In this document: positions 26,946-36,185 of the stretch, one piece after another
Layout of the letters: each line of letters starts with the position of its first letter
Numbering within the stretch: position 1 is the first letter of the stretch
Assembly (NCBI GenBank): GCA_016714445.1
Contig: JADJNF010000008.1
Coordinates: 496,001-560,000, forward strand
Source of the DNA: Saprospiraceae bacterium
Lineage (GTDB): Bacteria; Bacteroidota; Bacteroidia; Chitinophagales; Saprospiraceae
Direction of reading: 5' to 3'
DNA length: 64,000 nucleotides
Notes under the pieces: generated by a model
What the model saw: the letters and a program-made list of their open reading frames with translations, nothing else
Told to the model about the DNA's origin: nothing
Databases searched by the model: none
Made by a program: the position numbers and the translations under genes

Positions 26946-27998
26946 ATGGTAGTGAAAGGTTGGTGGTGGAAATTTTCGGGAGTTATTATCTTCCTATATG
27001 TGATTATAGGTGGACTGACGATTCCGACCAGATCTGGAATTACAAAATCACAACCGGGTAGTGCCCAAAGTGGTGACTCTATCTCCATGACAGTAGAAGG
27101 ATACAATACTCACTTTTTATCTGCCGGATTAAATCGCGCTTGGCTCAAACTTGATTCTTTGTATGCTATAAAGGCTAAAAATGTAAATGCAACAAGTGAA
27201 GTTGATATTTCCATCACATTTGATATCCCCAAAATTTTTCCAGCTACAGAAAATGTACAACCACTTACGCTGATTATAGATAATGAGATAGATGGAGCAT
27301 TTGTACAACCAAATTCTCTTTTTGTTACCCTCTCAGACTCATCATACTCCGATAAATCACAATGGATCAATGCCGAGATGAAAGCTTTTAATAAGGCAAA
27401 AGGAATAAAATTCCCTTATCGTAACATTCTTAACGAAACCATCAGAAATACATTTTTCCATGTAGCGTTATGGTTTGCCATGTTTATCTTGCTTATTATC
27501 GGATTGTATCATGCCATACAATATCTTCGCACAGGAAATTTTGATCACGATATTCAATCTTCTTCTTTCAACAGGATCGCCATAATGTATGGAATTTTCG
27601 GACTGATAACCGGATCCATTTGGGCTAAATTTACCTGGAATACATTCTGGACAACAGATGTAAAATTGAATATGACAGCTGTGGCCATGCTGATATATCT
27701 GGCTTATCTGGTTTTAAGAGGCTCATCATCTGACCATGACAAACGGGCAAAAGTATCTGCATCCTATAGTATTTTTGCATTTCTGGCATTAATACCACTG
27801 GTTTTTGTCATACCAAGACTTACTGATAGTCTACATCCCGGCAATGGTGGAAATCCGGCACTGGGAGGAGAGGATTTAGATAATACTTTACGGTTATTTT
27901 TTTATCCTTCTATTGTAGCATTAATTCTTTTAGGGAGCTGGATGGCTAATTTGTTAATTAGGTATGAAAGATTGAAAGAAAAAATATTTATGAAATAA
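26946..27998 (+). CDS. ccmC: Heme-handling protein CcmC with periplasmic insertion
   Basis: CcmC delivers heme to CcmE through its WWD region. Here the WWD-like loop GSIWAKFTWNTFWTTDVKLN lies at ~221-241 and the two heme-ligand histidines are His172 (TFFHVALWFAMF) and His297 (SLHPG). The protein is 350 aa against ~220-250 for most CcmC; the extra ~110 residues lie between the first helix (~8-26) and the His172 helix and look like a soluble beta-rich periplasmic domain (VEVDISITFDIPKIF-like strands, many Asp/Ser). Such an insertion may be lineage-specific. Confidence 0.85.
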   Translation: MVVKGWWWKFSGVIIFLYVIIGGLTIPTRSGITKSQPGSAQSGDSISMTVEGYNTHFLSAGLNRAWLKLDSLYAIKAKNVNATSEVDISITFDIPKIFPATENVQPLTLIIDNEIDGAFVQPNSLFVTLSDSSYSDKSQWINAEMKAFNKAKGIKFPYRNILNETIRNTFFHVALWFAMFILLIIGLYHAIQYLRTGNFDHDIQSSSFNRIAIMYGIFGLITGSIWAKFTWNTFWTTDVKLNMTAVAMLIYLAYLVLRGSSSDHDKRAKVSASYSIFAFLALIPLVFVIPRLTDSLHPGNGGNPALGGEDLDNTLRLFFYPSIVALILLGSWMANLLIRYERLKEKIFMK

Positions 27999-28036
27999 TA
28001 AAAAATAATTCTGTAAGCAGATTAAACTAGAATAAA

Positions 28037-28246
28037 ATGAAGAAATTTGTACTTTTTATCGTCATCCAAATAATAGTGTTGCAAGGTATTGCAGCACAGA
28101 GTGGTGGAGGCGATTTTCTCAGGAGTGTAGGTAAAATATACTCTGTTGTTGCTGTAATAGCAGTAATTTTTATCGGAATATTTATTTTTTTATTCCGCCT
28201 GGATCGTAAACTAACCAAATTAGAAAATCATATTAAAAATGAGTAA
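28037..28246 (+). CDS. ccmD: CcmD-like small membrane protein
   Basis: The 69-aa protein has an N-terminal hydrophobic stretch and one central membrane helix (IYSVVAVIAVIFIGIFIFLF) followed by a basic tail (RLDRKLTKLENHIK), the CcmD plan. It follows ccmC by 38 bp and its stop overlaps the dehydrogenase start by 8 bp. CcmD holds heme-loaded CcmE at the CcmABC complex. Confidence 0.7.
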   Translation: MKKFVLFIVIQIIVLQGIAAQSGGGDFLRSVGKIYSVVAVIAVIFIGIFIFLFRLDRKLTKLENHIKNE

Positions 28247-29654
28247 ACAAGCAAAATTTTTCGAAAGTGTGCAGCTCAATTTTGACAGAGCAGCTGCCCA
28301 TACCAGCATCCATCCCGGATTGCTTCAGCAGATCAAAGTATGTAATGCTATTTATCAGATGAATTTCCCTGTCAAAATCGGAGATTCCTATCAGGTTATT
28401 GAGGCTTACCGAGTACAACATTCACATCACAGATTACCAACAAAGGGTGGAATTCGTTTTAGTCATCTTGTTGATCAGGAAGAAGTCATGGCTTTAGCAG
28501 CACTTATGACTTATAAATGTGCCATAGTAGATGTCCCGTTTGGTGGAGCGAAGGGTGGAGTGAAAATCAGTCCCAGAGCTTATTCTGAAGAAGAACTCGA
28601 ACGAATCACCAGAAGATATACAGTGGAGTTGATCCGCAAAAACTTTATAGGGCCAAGTGTGGATGTACCTGCACCGGATTATGGTACAGGAGAGAGAGAG
28701 ATGGCTTGGATTCTGGACACATATCAGACTTTCAAGGGTGGCGAGATTGACGCAGCAGGTTGTGTGACAGGAAAACCTGTGAGACAAAACGGTATTAACG
28801 GAAGGACTGAAGCGACTGGAAGAGGTGTTTATTACGGATTGCGAGAAGTATTCAATGATGAAAAACTTATCAAAAGGATAAACACCACACAAGGAATGGC
28901 TGGCAAAACCATGGTAATTCAAGGTATGGGTAATGTAGGTTCTTACACTGGATTAATCTCTCAAAACGAAGGTGATGTAAGAATTATCGGACTATCTGAA
29001 ATAGAAGGAACTATCTACAGCGAAAAGGGTATAGACATGCAAGCTGCCTTGGACTTCAGAAAGGAACACGGTACTATTGTAGGTATGCCCGGTACGGTAA
29101 CATTGCCGAATCGTGGTGATTGGGTTGCTATAGATTGTGATATTTTGGTTCCTGCAGCATTGGAGTCAGTTCTTACAGAAGAAAATGCCCATTTGGTGAA
29201 AGCAAAAGTAATCGGAGAAGCAGCCAATGGTCCGATCACAGCTGGTGCAGCAGATATCATTATAAAAAATGGTGGCGTGATCGTACCGGATATGTATCTT
29301 AATGCCGGTGGTGTTACTGTTTCTTATTTTGAGTGGCTGAAAAATCTATCTCATATGCGATTTGGACGTATGGACAAAAGATTCAATCAGAATACATATG
29401 AAAATATAGTTTCTACTTTTGAAAATCTTACCGGAAAATCAATTTCAGAAAAAGAAAAAACTTTTATAACCAGAGGGGCAGAAGAAGTCGATTTGGTCCG
29501 CTCAGGGCTTGAAGAAACCATGATCAACTCATTTCATCAGATAATGGAAGTGTATCATGGGTACGAAAAAGTAAATAATCTGAGAGATGCTGCCTTCATT
29601 ACTGCACTTAATAAAGTTGCCAACGATTATATGACATTGGGTGTATTTCCATAA
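28239..29654 (+). CDS. Glu/Leu/Phe/Val dehydrogenase (NAD(P)-dependent glutamate dehydrogenase type)
   Basis: The 471-aa enzyme carries the amino-acid dehydrogenase signatures: HSHHRLPTKGGIRFS (~67-81), the catalytic-lysine segment VDVPFGGAKGGVKI (~99-112), PAPDYGTGEREMAWILD (~144-160), a Rossmann fold from ~210 (VIQGMGNVG) and GEAANGPIT (~326). Members convert glutamate and 2-oxoglutarate with ammonia. Translational overlap with ccmD implies cotranscription with the ccm genes. The strong bidirectional terminator follows immediately. Confidence 0.88.
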   Translation: MSKQAKFFESVQLNFDRAAAHTSIHPGLLQQIKVCNAIYQMNFPVKIGDSYQVIEAYRVQHSHHRLPTKGGIRFSHLVDQEEVMALAALMTYKCAIVDVPFGGAKGGVKISPRAYSEEELERITRRYTVELIRKNFIGPSVDVPAPDYGTGEREMAWILDTYQTFKGGEIDAAGCVTGKPVRQNGINGRTEATGRGVYYGLREVFNDEKLIKRINTTQGMAGKTMVIQGMGNVGSYTGLISQNEGDVRIIGLSEIEGTIYSEKGIDMQAALDFRKEHGTIVGMPGTVTLPNRGDWVAIDCDILVPAALESVLTEENAHLVKAKVIGEAANGPITAGAADIIIKNGGVIVPDMYLNAGGVTVSYFEWLKNLSHMRFGRMDKRFNQNTYENIVSTFENLTGKSISEKEKTFITRGAEEVDLVRSGLEETMINSFHQIMEVYHGYEKVNNLRDAAFITALNKVANDYMTLGVFP

Positions 29655-29671
29655 TAGACTGTCAAATTTAT

Positions 29672-29719
29672 ATAATAAAAAAAAGGGGCCACAAAATTGT
29701 GGCCCCTTTTTTTTATTAT
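29672..29719. terminator. Bidirectional intrinsic terminator
   Basis: A perfect 23-bp stem (A8-GGGGCCACAA core pairing with TTGTGGCCCC-T8) closes on a 2-base AA; in practice a larger loop. It is symmetric, so it would stop transcription from either side. It ends the ccm-gdh unit. Confidence 0.9.
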
Positions 29720-29779
29720 TTGATAGGTACAAAGTTAAAATTCATTACTTTTATACTTATATAGTGCTAAATCATTCCA

Positions 29780-32116
29780 ATGTTGAGAGTAATTGGGTTT
29801 ATTTATTTCTTTATCTTTATACATTTAAAGGTTTTCAGCCAGCCACCTATATGCGGAAACACTCCGGCAATGAAGTCTTTTTGCAATGATGCCTGCATTA
29901 TTTGTGATATAGATGGATTTACCGGAAGAAATAACAGCAATGTCACTGGTCAGGCACCACCAGGTTTTTGTACAAGCTTTGTTCATCATATGCAGTGGAT
30001 AGGTTTTATTGCAGGCACGACAAACCTAACTCTGGAAGTAAAAGTTTCAAATTGCCAGCGGAATAATGGATTGGAGATAGGACTTTATGAAAGCCTCGAT
30101 TGTAATGTATTCAGAAGAGTGAGTGAATGCGATACTGATGTTCAGGAAGGGGAAACCAGGGTGTTTAAAAATACCGTTCCCTTAGTCATAGGTCAATATT
30201 ATTACTTTGTGATGGATGGAAGTGATAATGATATTTGTGACTGGACAATTAAAGTTACCAATGGTTCAACAAAAGTATTGCCTCTCGAAACACCGGCTTT
30301 ACTCAATATTCCTGACGTAGTCTGTCAAAATGAAGTGTTTGAAATGAAGACACCGGGGTTGATCGGTGCTACTTTTTATAATTGGGATATAGATGGCGCA
30401 TATACCAAAACAGGTGTTTCTGTCAATCATACTTTGGAGAAAGTGGGTAAGTATGAAATATGTTTGACTGCGTCCAATGTCTGTGATATAGCCCCGAAAT
30501 CATGTAAAATTATTGAAGTATTAACTACGCCTTTAGGCTCTGCTTCACAACAAGTCTGTTTTGGTGAGTGTTTTTCTTTTTTGGGAAAAACTTATTGTGA
30601 ATCAGGCGCTTACGAAATAAGAATTCCTTCATCAAATGGTTGCGACAGTATTATTACTTTAAATTTGGTGGTAGATGACCGAATCAATGCTACGGCTTCT
30701 GTAAATATATGTGAAGGAGATACCTTATTTTTGGGAAACGGAAAATTCTTTTCTGAAGGTGTACACCAAGCCATAATACAAAATATGGAAGGGTGTAATA
30801 TTTATATGGAGGTAACTATTCGTCTTATCATTTGCAATATTAAATCTAGCGCTCAGAGTATCCCCGTCAGGTGTAATGGTGAAAATACCGGAGAAATTAT
30901 GTTTGAGATAGATGAAGGTACAGCGCCATTTACATATTCTGGATATAAACTTGAAAATTCATCAATATCTTTTTCAGGAAGCATCGACGCCCTTGATCGT
31001 TTGGTGTCCATCACTAATGTAGATGAAGGAAATTACTTTTTTACTATATGGGACAACTTTGGTAACACCAGAATATTCAGTATATTTGTTGCACAACCTT
31101 CCAAACTTAGTGCCACAAGCATTACATCTGATTACAATGGTTATCAGTTGTCTTGTTATGGGGACACCGATGGATATTTAAAGATTCTTGCAGAAGGTGG
31201 GTCGGGTCCTTACACTTACTTGCATACTGGTTTGTCTTCTATCAAGGATTCTGTGGCAAATCTGGCAGCCGGTACGTATACATCTTATATTAAAGACAAA
31301 AACGATTGTCAAAGCAACGTCTCAACTATCATTAATCAGCCTGATTCTTTGCAGATGTCTGTTGAGTTTATTGACCCGGATTGTAGCGGCTTAAATTCCG
31401 GTAATATTATAGTTTCTGGATTATTGGGTGGTGTGCCTCCATACAGGATCTCAATCAACGAAGGATCATTGCAGGAAAAATTCACTTTTAACAACCTTAC
31501 AGAAGGGGAATACAGGATTATTCTCCAGGACAAAAATGGTTGTTTAACCAAAAAGACAGACGTTCTGAGGGCTAAAGAAATACCGGAAATTATTGCTGAA
31601 TCTGAAGAACTTATAGTTTCTTTAGGAGATAGTGTATTTTTAAATGTAATGACAAATCTATCTGATCAAACAGTCAAATGGACACCTGACCAGGAAATCG
31701 GTTGTAAAACTTGTCTGAAAACAAATGCATTGCCAATCAATGATACAAATTTTGAGATATCTGTAACGTCAAAGGATGGCTGCGAAAAAAAAGTGATGAT
31801 CAGAGTTCTGGTTGATAAGAAAAGAAGTTTTACTATTTCAAATGTATTGTCTCCTGATAATAATGGCAGTAATGATCAGATTAGATATTTTGCAGGGAAG
31901 GATGTCTCGGAACTAAGAAACTTCAGAATTTACGACAGGTGGGGCAATCTGATTTATCAAAAAGACAACCAAATGCCTGGTTTGGAATACATGGATTGGG
32001 ATGGAAATTTTAAAGGACAGCCTTTGCCTTCAGGGGTTTACACTTGGGTATGCGAAGTGGCGTATATCGATCAGGTAAATATTATTTATAAAGGGACAAT
32101 GTCAATATTGAGATAG
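29780..32116 (+). CDS. Secreted protein with SprB-type repeats and type B (gliding-associated) C-terminal domain
   Basis: The 778-aa product has a signal peptide (LRVIGFIYFFIFIHLKVFS), a Cys-rich N-terminal beta block (~22-170), a PKD-like segment (~180-250), a Cys-containing block ending SNGCDSIITLNL, and three SprB-like repeats between ~355 and ~600 (CNGENTGEIMFEIDEG, CYGDTDGYLKILAEGG, CSGLNSGNIIVSG). It ends with the type B sorting domain (~690-778; NVLSPDNNGSNDQI, FRIYDRWGNLIYQ, PLPSGVYTWVCEV). T9SS should export it to the surface. Convergent with the PBP1A gene, 10 bp apart. Confidence 0.87.
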   Translation: MLRVIGFIYFFIFIHLKVFSQPPICGNTPAMKSFCNDACIICDIDGFTGRNNSNVTGQAPPGFCTSFVHHMQWIGFIAGTTNLTLEVKVSNCQRNNGLEIGLYESLDCNVFRRVSECDTDVQEGETRVFKNTVPLVIGQYYYFVMDGSDNDICDWTIKVTNGSTKVLPLETPALLNIPDVVCQNEVFEMKTPGLIGATFYNWDIDGAYTKTGVSVNHTLEKVGKYEICLTASNVCDIAPKSCKIIEVLTTPLGSASQQVCFGECFSFLGKTYCESGAYEIRIPSSNGCDSIITLNLVVDDRINATASVNICEGDTLFLGNGKFFSEGVHQAIIQNMEGCNIYMEVTIRLIICNIKSSAQSIPVRCNGENTGEIMFEIDEGTAPFTYSGYKLENSSISFSGSIDALDRLVSITNVDEGNYFFTIWDNFGNTRIFSIFVAQPSKLSATSITSDYNGYQLSCYGDTDGYLKILAEGGSGPYTYLHTGLSSIKDSVANLAAGTYTSYIKDKNDCQSNVSTIINQPDSLQMSVEFIDPDCSGLNSGNIIVSGLLGGVPPYRISINEGSLQEKFTFNNLTEGEYRIILQDKNGCLTKKTDVLRAKEIPEIIAESEELIVSLGDSVFLNVMTNLSDQTVKWTPDQEIGCKTCLKTNALPINDTNFEISVTSKDGCEKKVMIRVLVDKKRSFTISNVLSPDNNGSNDQIRYFAGKDVSELRNFRIYDRWGNLIYQKDNQMPGLEYMDWDGNFKGQPLPSGVYTWVCEVAYIDQVNIIYKGTMSILR

Positions 32117-32126
32117 TGTATATACT

Positions 32127-34610
32127 TTAAAAATCTTCATCAAAATCAGAAGACTTTTTAATTTTACCTTCTTCATTATTTTCAATGGTGGTGGTCTCGT
32201 ATTTACTGCAATCTATTTCAATCATTTCTTCTTCAGGTTTCATAAATACAGAATTTTTACCAAAGCCCAACAGATTATCAGATTCAATTTTTTGCAATAA
32301 TTTTTCAAAAAAAGGTCTTGCCATTACAGCACCCTGACCATCCGGCAGAGTATTAAACCTAATAAATTCCTGATCACCTCCCACCCATGTGGATATGACA
32401 ATCTCAGGAGTAAAACCTATAAACCACCCATCTTTATAGTCATTGGTAGTACCTGTTTTCCCGGCTATCTGACTTTTAAATTTACCTTGAATTACTTTTG
32501 CAACATATTTAAGCATATCTACGATGACATAATTATAAGCAGTATTGATGGCTTTTTTCTGTTCTGGTACAGCAGAATAAATTACTCTTCCGTTTTTATC
32601 TTCTATTCTGGTCACAAAAAAGGGTCTGGTTACGATGCCCTCATTGGCAAAAGCAGTATAAGCACAAGCCATATCCATAGCAGATAACTCCGGTGTACCC
32701 AAACATATTGAAGGATAATCCGGGATTTTATTTTTATCAATGCCTAAGTTGCCTACAAAATTTTTTACACTTTGGACATTTCCGATTTCTTTCATCAGGA
32801 AAACAGAAACCGAGTTTTTTGATTCTTTTAATGCTTGCCTTAATGTGAACGACTGCCCAGAAAATTTATTATTTGAGTTACTGGGGCACCACGTTGACGA
32901 AAGATTAAAATTTGGATCGTGGGCCGGAATGCACTGCTGTACATCTGTCACTTTATAACATGGTGACATTGCATTTTCAATAATCGCTGTGGAATAAATA
33001 AAAGGTTTAAATGTTGATCCTACCTGTCGGTTGGAATTGACGTGATCGTACTGAAAATATTTATGCCCGATACCACCTACCCATGCTAGAATGCTCCCGG
33101 TCTTGGGGTCAACAGCTACTGAGCCGATCTGCATATGCTGAAGGTGATACTTTATAGAGTCCATAGGCGTCATTTCCACAACTTTTTCTCCCAGTTCATT
33201 GTAAGAAAAGACCCTCATCTTAGTTTTGGTATTAAAAGACGTATTTACCGCCTTTTGCATTTTGTTCCATTGAGACTTTAGACCATTCCAATATTCACTT
33301 TCCAATACCAGAAGACATTTATCCGCCTCTGCTTGTGTGATACTTTTATTTTTGACGAGCTTTTTGAGATGCCCTTGATTTTTTTCTTCTTCAAACATCC
33401 TGAAGATATCATTGTCAGCAAGTGATATACCATCAAGATTATTGGAAATATCACTGAAGATCTGTGTCATAAATCTTGTCCTGATTAATTTGTACCGATC
33501 TGAATCTTTCATCATCTGTATGAGTACTTTTTTCCTCCCTTCAGATTTTGTTTTATCTGCATTGTAGGTGATAAAATCTTTGCCTTTCCACCGATCAAAA
33601 TATCGACTTTGTAGTTGTGACATATGTTCATACATAGCCTGTTCAGCATATTTCTGAATACGTGTATCTATTGTAGTATATATTTTCAGACCATCTGTAT
33701 AAGGATTATATTTACTTCCATCCGGTTTTCTATACTGATCTTCATTAAGTAGATTTTTTAGCCATTTGGTAAGTTCTGAACGGAAATATGGGGCTATACC
33801 ATCATAATGTACCTCTCTCTTGAAATTATCCAGATTTATTGGTTTCACCCTTTTATTCAGATACTCTTCATCAGTAAGTAAACCGTTTCTGACCATTTGC
33901 TTCATCACTGCGGATCTTCGGTTGTGGCTGTTTTGTGGGTTGATTTTAGGATTGTATAATCTTGGATTTTTAAGCATTCCTATCAATACTGCCGCTTCTT
34001 CTACGCTAAGGTCTTTCTGATCTTTACCAAAATATGTTTTCGCAGCAGCCCCGATTCCAACGGCATCATATAGAAAATCACTTTTATTCAGATACATGGC
34101 CAGAATTTCTTCTTTAGTGTATCTTTTTTCAAATTCAATAGCAATAACCCATTCTTTTAGTTTTTGCCACACTCTTTTCACAAATGATGCAGATCTTTGT
34201 GTAAAAAACAGTTTGGCCAATTGTTGAGTAATCGTACTCGCACCACCCTTCTTTCCCATATAGAATATAGCCCTGGCTGTTCCTCTGGCGTCTACACCAC
34301 TGTGACTAAAAAATCTTTCGTCTTCTGTGGCTACCAGCGCATTGATGAGTTTGGGGTTTATATCTTTGAAGTTTAACCAGTCTCGGTTATATTTGAAAAT
34401 CTTACCAAAAACCTCATTGTCAGATGAGATGAATTGTGATGCGATTTCGTATTTTGGATTTTCAAGCTCTTCAGTGTCGGGTAGAAGTGCTTTAGATATA
34501 TAAAAAAATAGCAGTGCAACGATAATTATACCAGTAATCAAGGTGTAAATCATCAGCCTGAAATATCGGTGATTAAAAAACGACGAAACCTTGGATTGCT
34601 GTTTTGACAT
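32127..34610 (-). CDS. Class A penicillin-binding protein 1A (transglycosylase/transpeptidase)
   Basis: The 827-aa bifunctional enzyme has one N-terminal membrane anchor (~17-38), a GT51 glycosyltransferase domain (ATEDERFFSHSGVDARG near 94 and GGASTITQQLAKLFF near 122) and a transpeptidase domain with Ser532 in GSTFKPFIYS (SxxK), SKNS (SxN) and KTGTTNDYKDGWFIGF (KTG). It polymerises and crosslinks peptidoglycan in the periplasm. The C-terminal ~50 residues are acidic and low-complexity. Single gene, convergent with the SprB-repeat gene. Confidence 0.9.
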   Translation of the reverse strand: MSKQQSKVSSFFNHRYFRLMIYTLITGIIIVALLFFYISKALLPDTEELENPKYEIASQFISSDNEVFGKIFKYNRDWLNFKDINPKLINALVATEDERFFSHSGVDARGTARAIFYMGKKGGASTITQQLAKLFFTQRSASFVKRVWQKLKEWVIAIEFEKRYTKEEILAMYLNKSDFLYDAVGIGAAAKTYFGKDQKDLSVEEAAVLIGMLKNPRLYNPKINPQNSHNRRSAVMKQMVRNGLLTDEEYLNKRVKPINLDNFKREVHYDGIAPYFRSELTKWLKNLLNEDQYRKPDGSKYNPYTDGLKIYTTIDTRIQKYAEQAMYEHMSQLQSRYFDRWKGKDFITYNADKTKSEGRKKVLIQMMKDSDRYKLIRTRFMTQIFSDISNNLDGISLADNDIFRMFEEEKNQGHLKKLVKNKSITQAEADKCLLVLESEYWNGLKSQWNKMQKAVNTSFNTKTKMRVFSYNELGEKVVEMTPMDSIKYHLQHMQIGSVAVDPKTGSILAWVGGIGHKYFQYDHVNSNRQVGSTFKPFIYSTAIIENAMSPCYKVTDVQQCIPAHDPNFNLSSTWCPSNSNNKFSGQSFTLRQALKESKNSVSVFLMKEIGNVQSVKNFVGNLGIDKNKIPDYPSICLGTPELSAMDMACAYTAFANEGIVTRPFFVTRIEDKNGRVIYSAVPEQKKAINTAYNYVIVDMLKYVAKVIQGKFKSQIAGKTGTTNDYKDGWFIGFTPEIVISTWVGGDQEFIRFNTLPDGQGAVMARPFFEKLLQKIESDNLLGFGKNSVFMKPEEEMIEIDCSKYETTTIENNEEGKIKKSSDFDEDF

Positions 34611-34974
34611 AAGTAAATATTCTGTATAAACGACGCAAAGATATTAAATATTTTGCTTATTTGTATGGAATGTTTTGATGTCCATGCAATACATGTAGCA
34701 CATTTTTATACAAAGCTTAACGCACAAAACCATTTGTATGTAAAAAATATTGCCTTGATAACATTAATATTCAGAAAAACTCAAGATAAAACGGTCTGCA
34801 AAAATTTCATGTCCAAAGGTATTGGTAAAGGACTGATAAGAAGTTTACTTGCCTTTTAAATAATTTATTACTGTCGCATATATTGCTACGTATTATTCTA
34901 AAAAAAAACTATTCAGAATTATTTAAAAAAAATTCAGGAATATATTTAAAAACAGGATGACCAAAAATTTCTAA
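34611..34974. other. 364-bp gap without a supported gene
   Basis: It contains the PBP1A promoter region (just before 34611 on the minus strand) and an AT-rich stretch. The single open frame (34653-34859, TTG start) has no recognisable features and I do not call it. Confidence 0.4.
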
Positions 34975-36066
34975 TTAATGGTCGCTCAATAATTTTATCT
35001 CAACTTTTTTACAAACCTGAACTTTACATGTTTCTGTCCTGTTAACTACGATCAGACAAACTTCATACACGCCTTCTTTAAGAAAAGGTATTTTTACATC
35101 TTTACCGGAGTATTGACCTGATAAACCATTGATGTACCAAGTATATTTGGCATCTTGTTCGCTACTTGTACCGGTAAAAAGTGCAGTTAATCCATCTGTT
35201 TTTACACTAAAGTCTGCTTTAATATCACATTCAATAATTCCTTTGATGGTAATTTTTTTGCAGATCGTTTTAGTGCAACTCTCTTTGGGATTAGTAGGGT
35301 CTTCGGAGATTATCTTAAGACATATTTCATAGACCCCTGGTTTTTCATATTTATATCTTATATTCTTCCCTTCATCAGTTGCACCATTACCAAAAGACCA
35401 GACAAATTTAGCATTTACACCTGCATTTGATCTTCCCTGTAATTTAATTATGTTCCCGGATGTTTCGTAGTTGAAGTCGAGATCTATTTTGCAAATGGCA
35501 CCTATTTCTATTTTTTTACAAATCTGTATTTTACAATTATCTTCTTTGTTTACCACTATTAGACAAACTTCATATGTACCGTCTTTTTCGAAAGGTATTT
35601 TTACTTCTTTACCGATATATTGACTATTATATCCTGAAACACTCCAAAGATACTTAGCTAGGCCATCATTGCTTGTGCCGTTTAGTATAACTGTTTTACC
35701 ATCCATTTTAAATGAAAAATCTGCACTTAAGCCACATTCATTTACCGAAGGGTCAAATTTGATTTTTTTACAGACTACACCTGAACATTCTCTGGATGAA
35801 TAAAACTTAAGACAAACTTCGTACTCCCCGCTTTTTTCATATTTGTGCTTTACTACTCTCCCATCTTCAACTGTATTATCCCCGAAACTCCAAGTCCACT
35901 CAGTTACTTCTTTTTTGCTTTCACCACTAAAAACTATGGTATTATCGATTATTTTATATGTAAAATCAACGCCAGCACAATTTTGGCTGATCAGAGGCAA
36001 AGAAAGTATACCGCCAAAAAATATAAATAACAGAGATTTATTTGAAAAAAAATGTAACGGGTTCAT
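34975..36066 (-). CDS. Secreted protein of four PKD-like domains
   Basis: I use the ATG at 36066 (MNPLHFFSNKSLLFIFFGG), which begins a normal signal peptide; an earlier in-frame ATG at 36108 would add 14 residues. The mature part is four ~85-residue PKD-type beta domains. Domains 1 and 3 share a WSFGD/WSFGN core with YKYEK-G-YE-CLK; domains 2 and 4 share W-x3-G-NSQY-GK-VKIPF-K-G-YEVCLIVVN, so the order is A-B-A-B and suggests duplication of a two-domain unit. Each domain ends with C-K-QVCKK-type strands that probably form disulfides. No sorting domain is present. Function unknown; likely envelope or surface adhesion. Confidence 0.75.
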   Translation of the reverse strand: MNPLHFFSNKSLLFIFFGGILSLPLISQNCAGVDFTYKIIDNTIVFSGESKKEVTEWTWSFGDNTVEDGRVVKHKYEKSGEYEVCLKFYSSRECSGVVCKKIKFDPSVNECGLSADFSFKMDGKTVILNGTSNDGLAKYLWSVSGYNSQYIGKEVKIPFEKDGTYEVCLIVVNKEDNCKIQICKKIEIGAICKIDLDFNYETSGNIIKLQGRSNAGVNAKFVWSFGNGATDEGKNIRYKYEKPGVYEICLKIISEDPTNPKESCTKTICKKITIKGIIECDIKADFSVKTDGLTALFTGTSSEQDAKYTWYINGLSGQYSGKDVKIPFLKEGVYEVCLIVVNRTETCKVQVCKKVEIKLLSDH

Positions 36067-36185
36067 GGTTAATAATTTATGTGAAAAAAACTGCTGCAAA
36101 GATAGCATTTTTTACTGTAAATAAAAGTAAAAATGTACCGAATCTCTTATTTTAACTTTATAAGTATGAAGACATTAGTAATAAA

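Noticed and set aside
34653..34859. 68-aa frame with TTG start
   Set aside because: No domain, no promoter, unusual composition.
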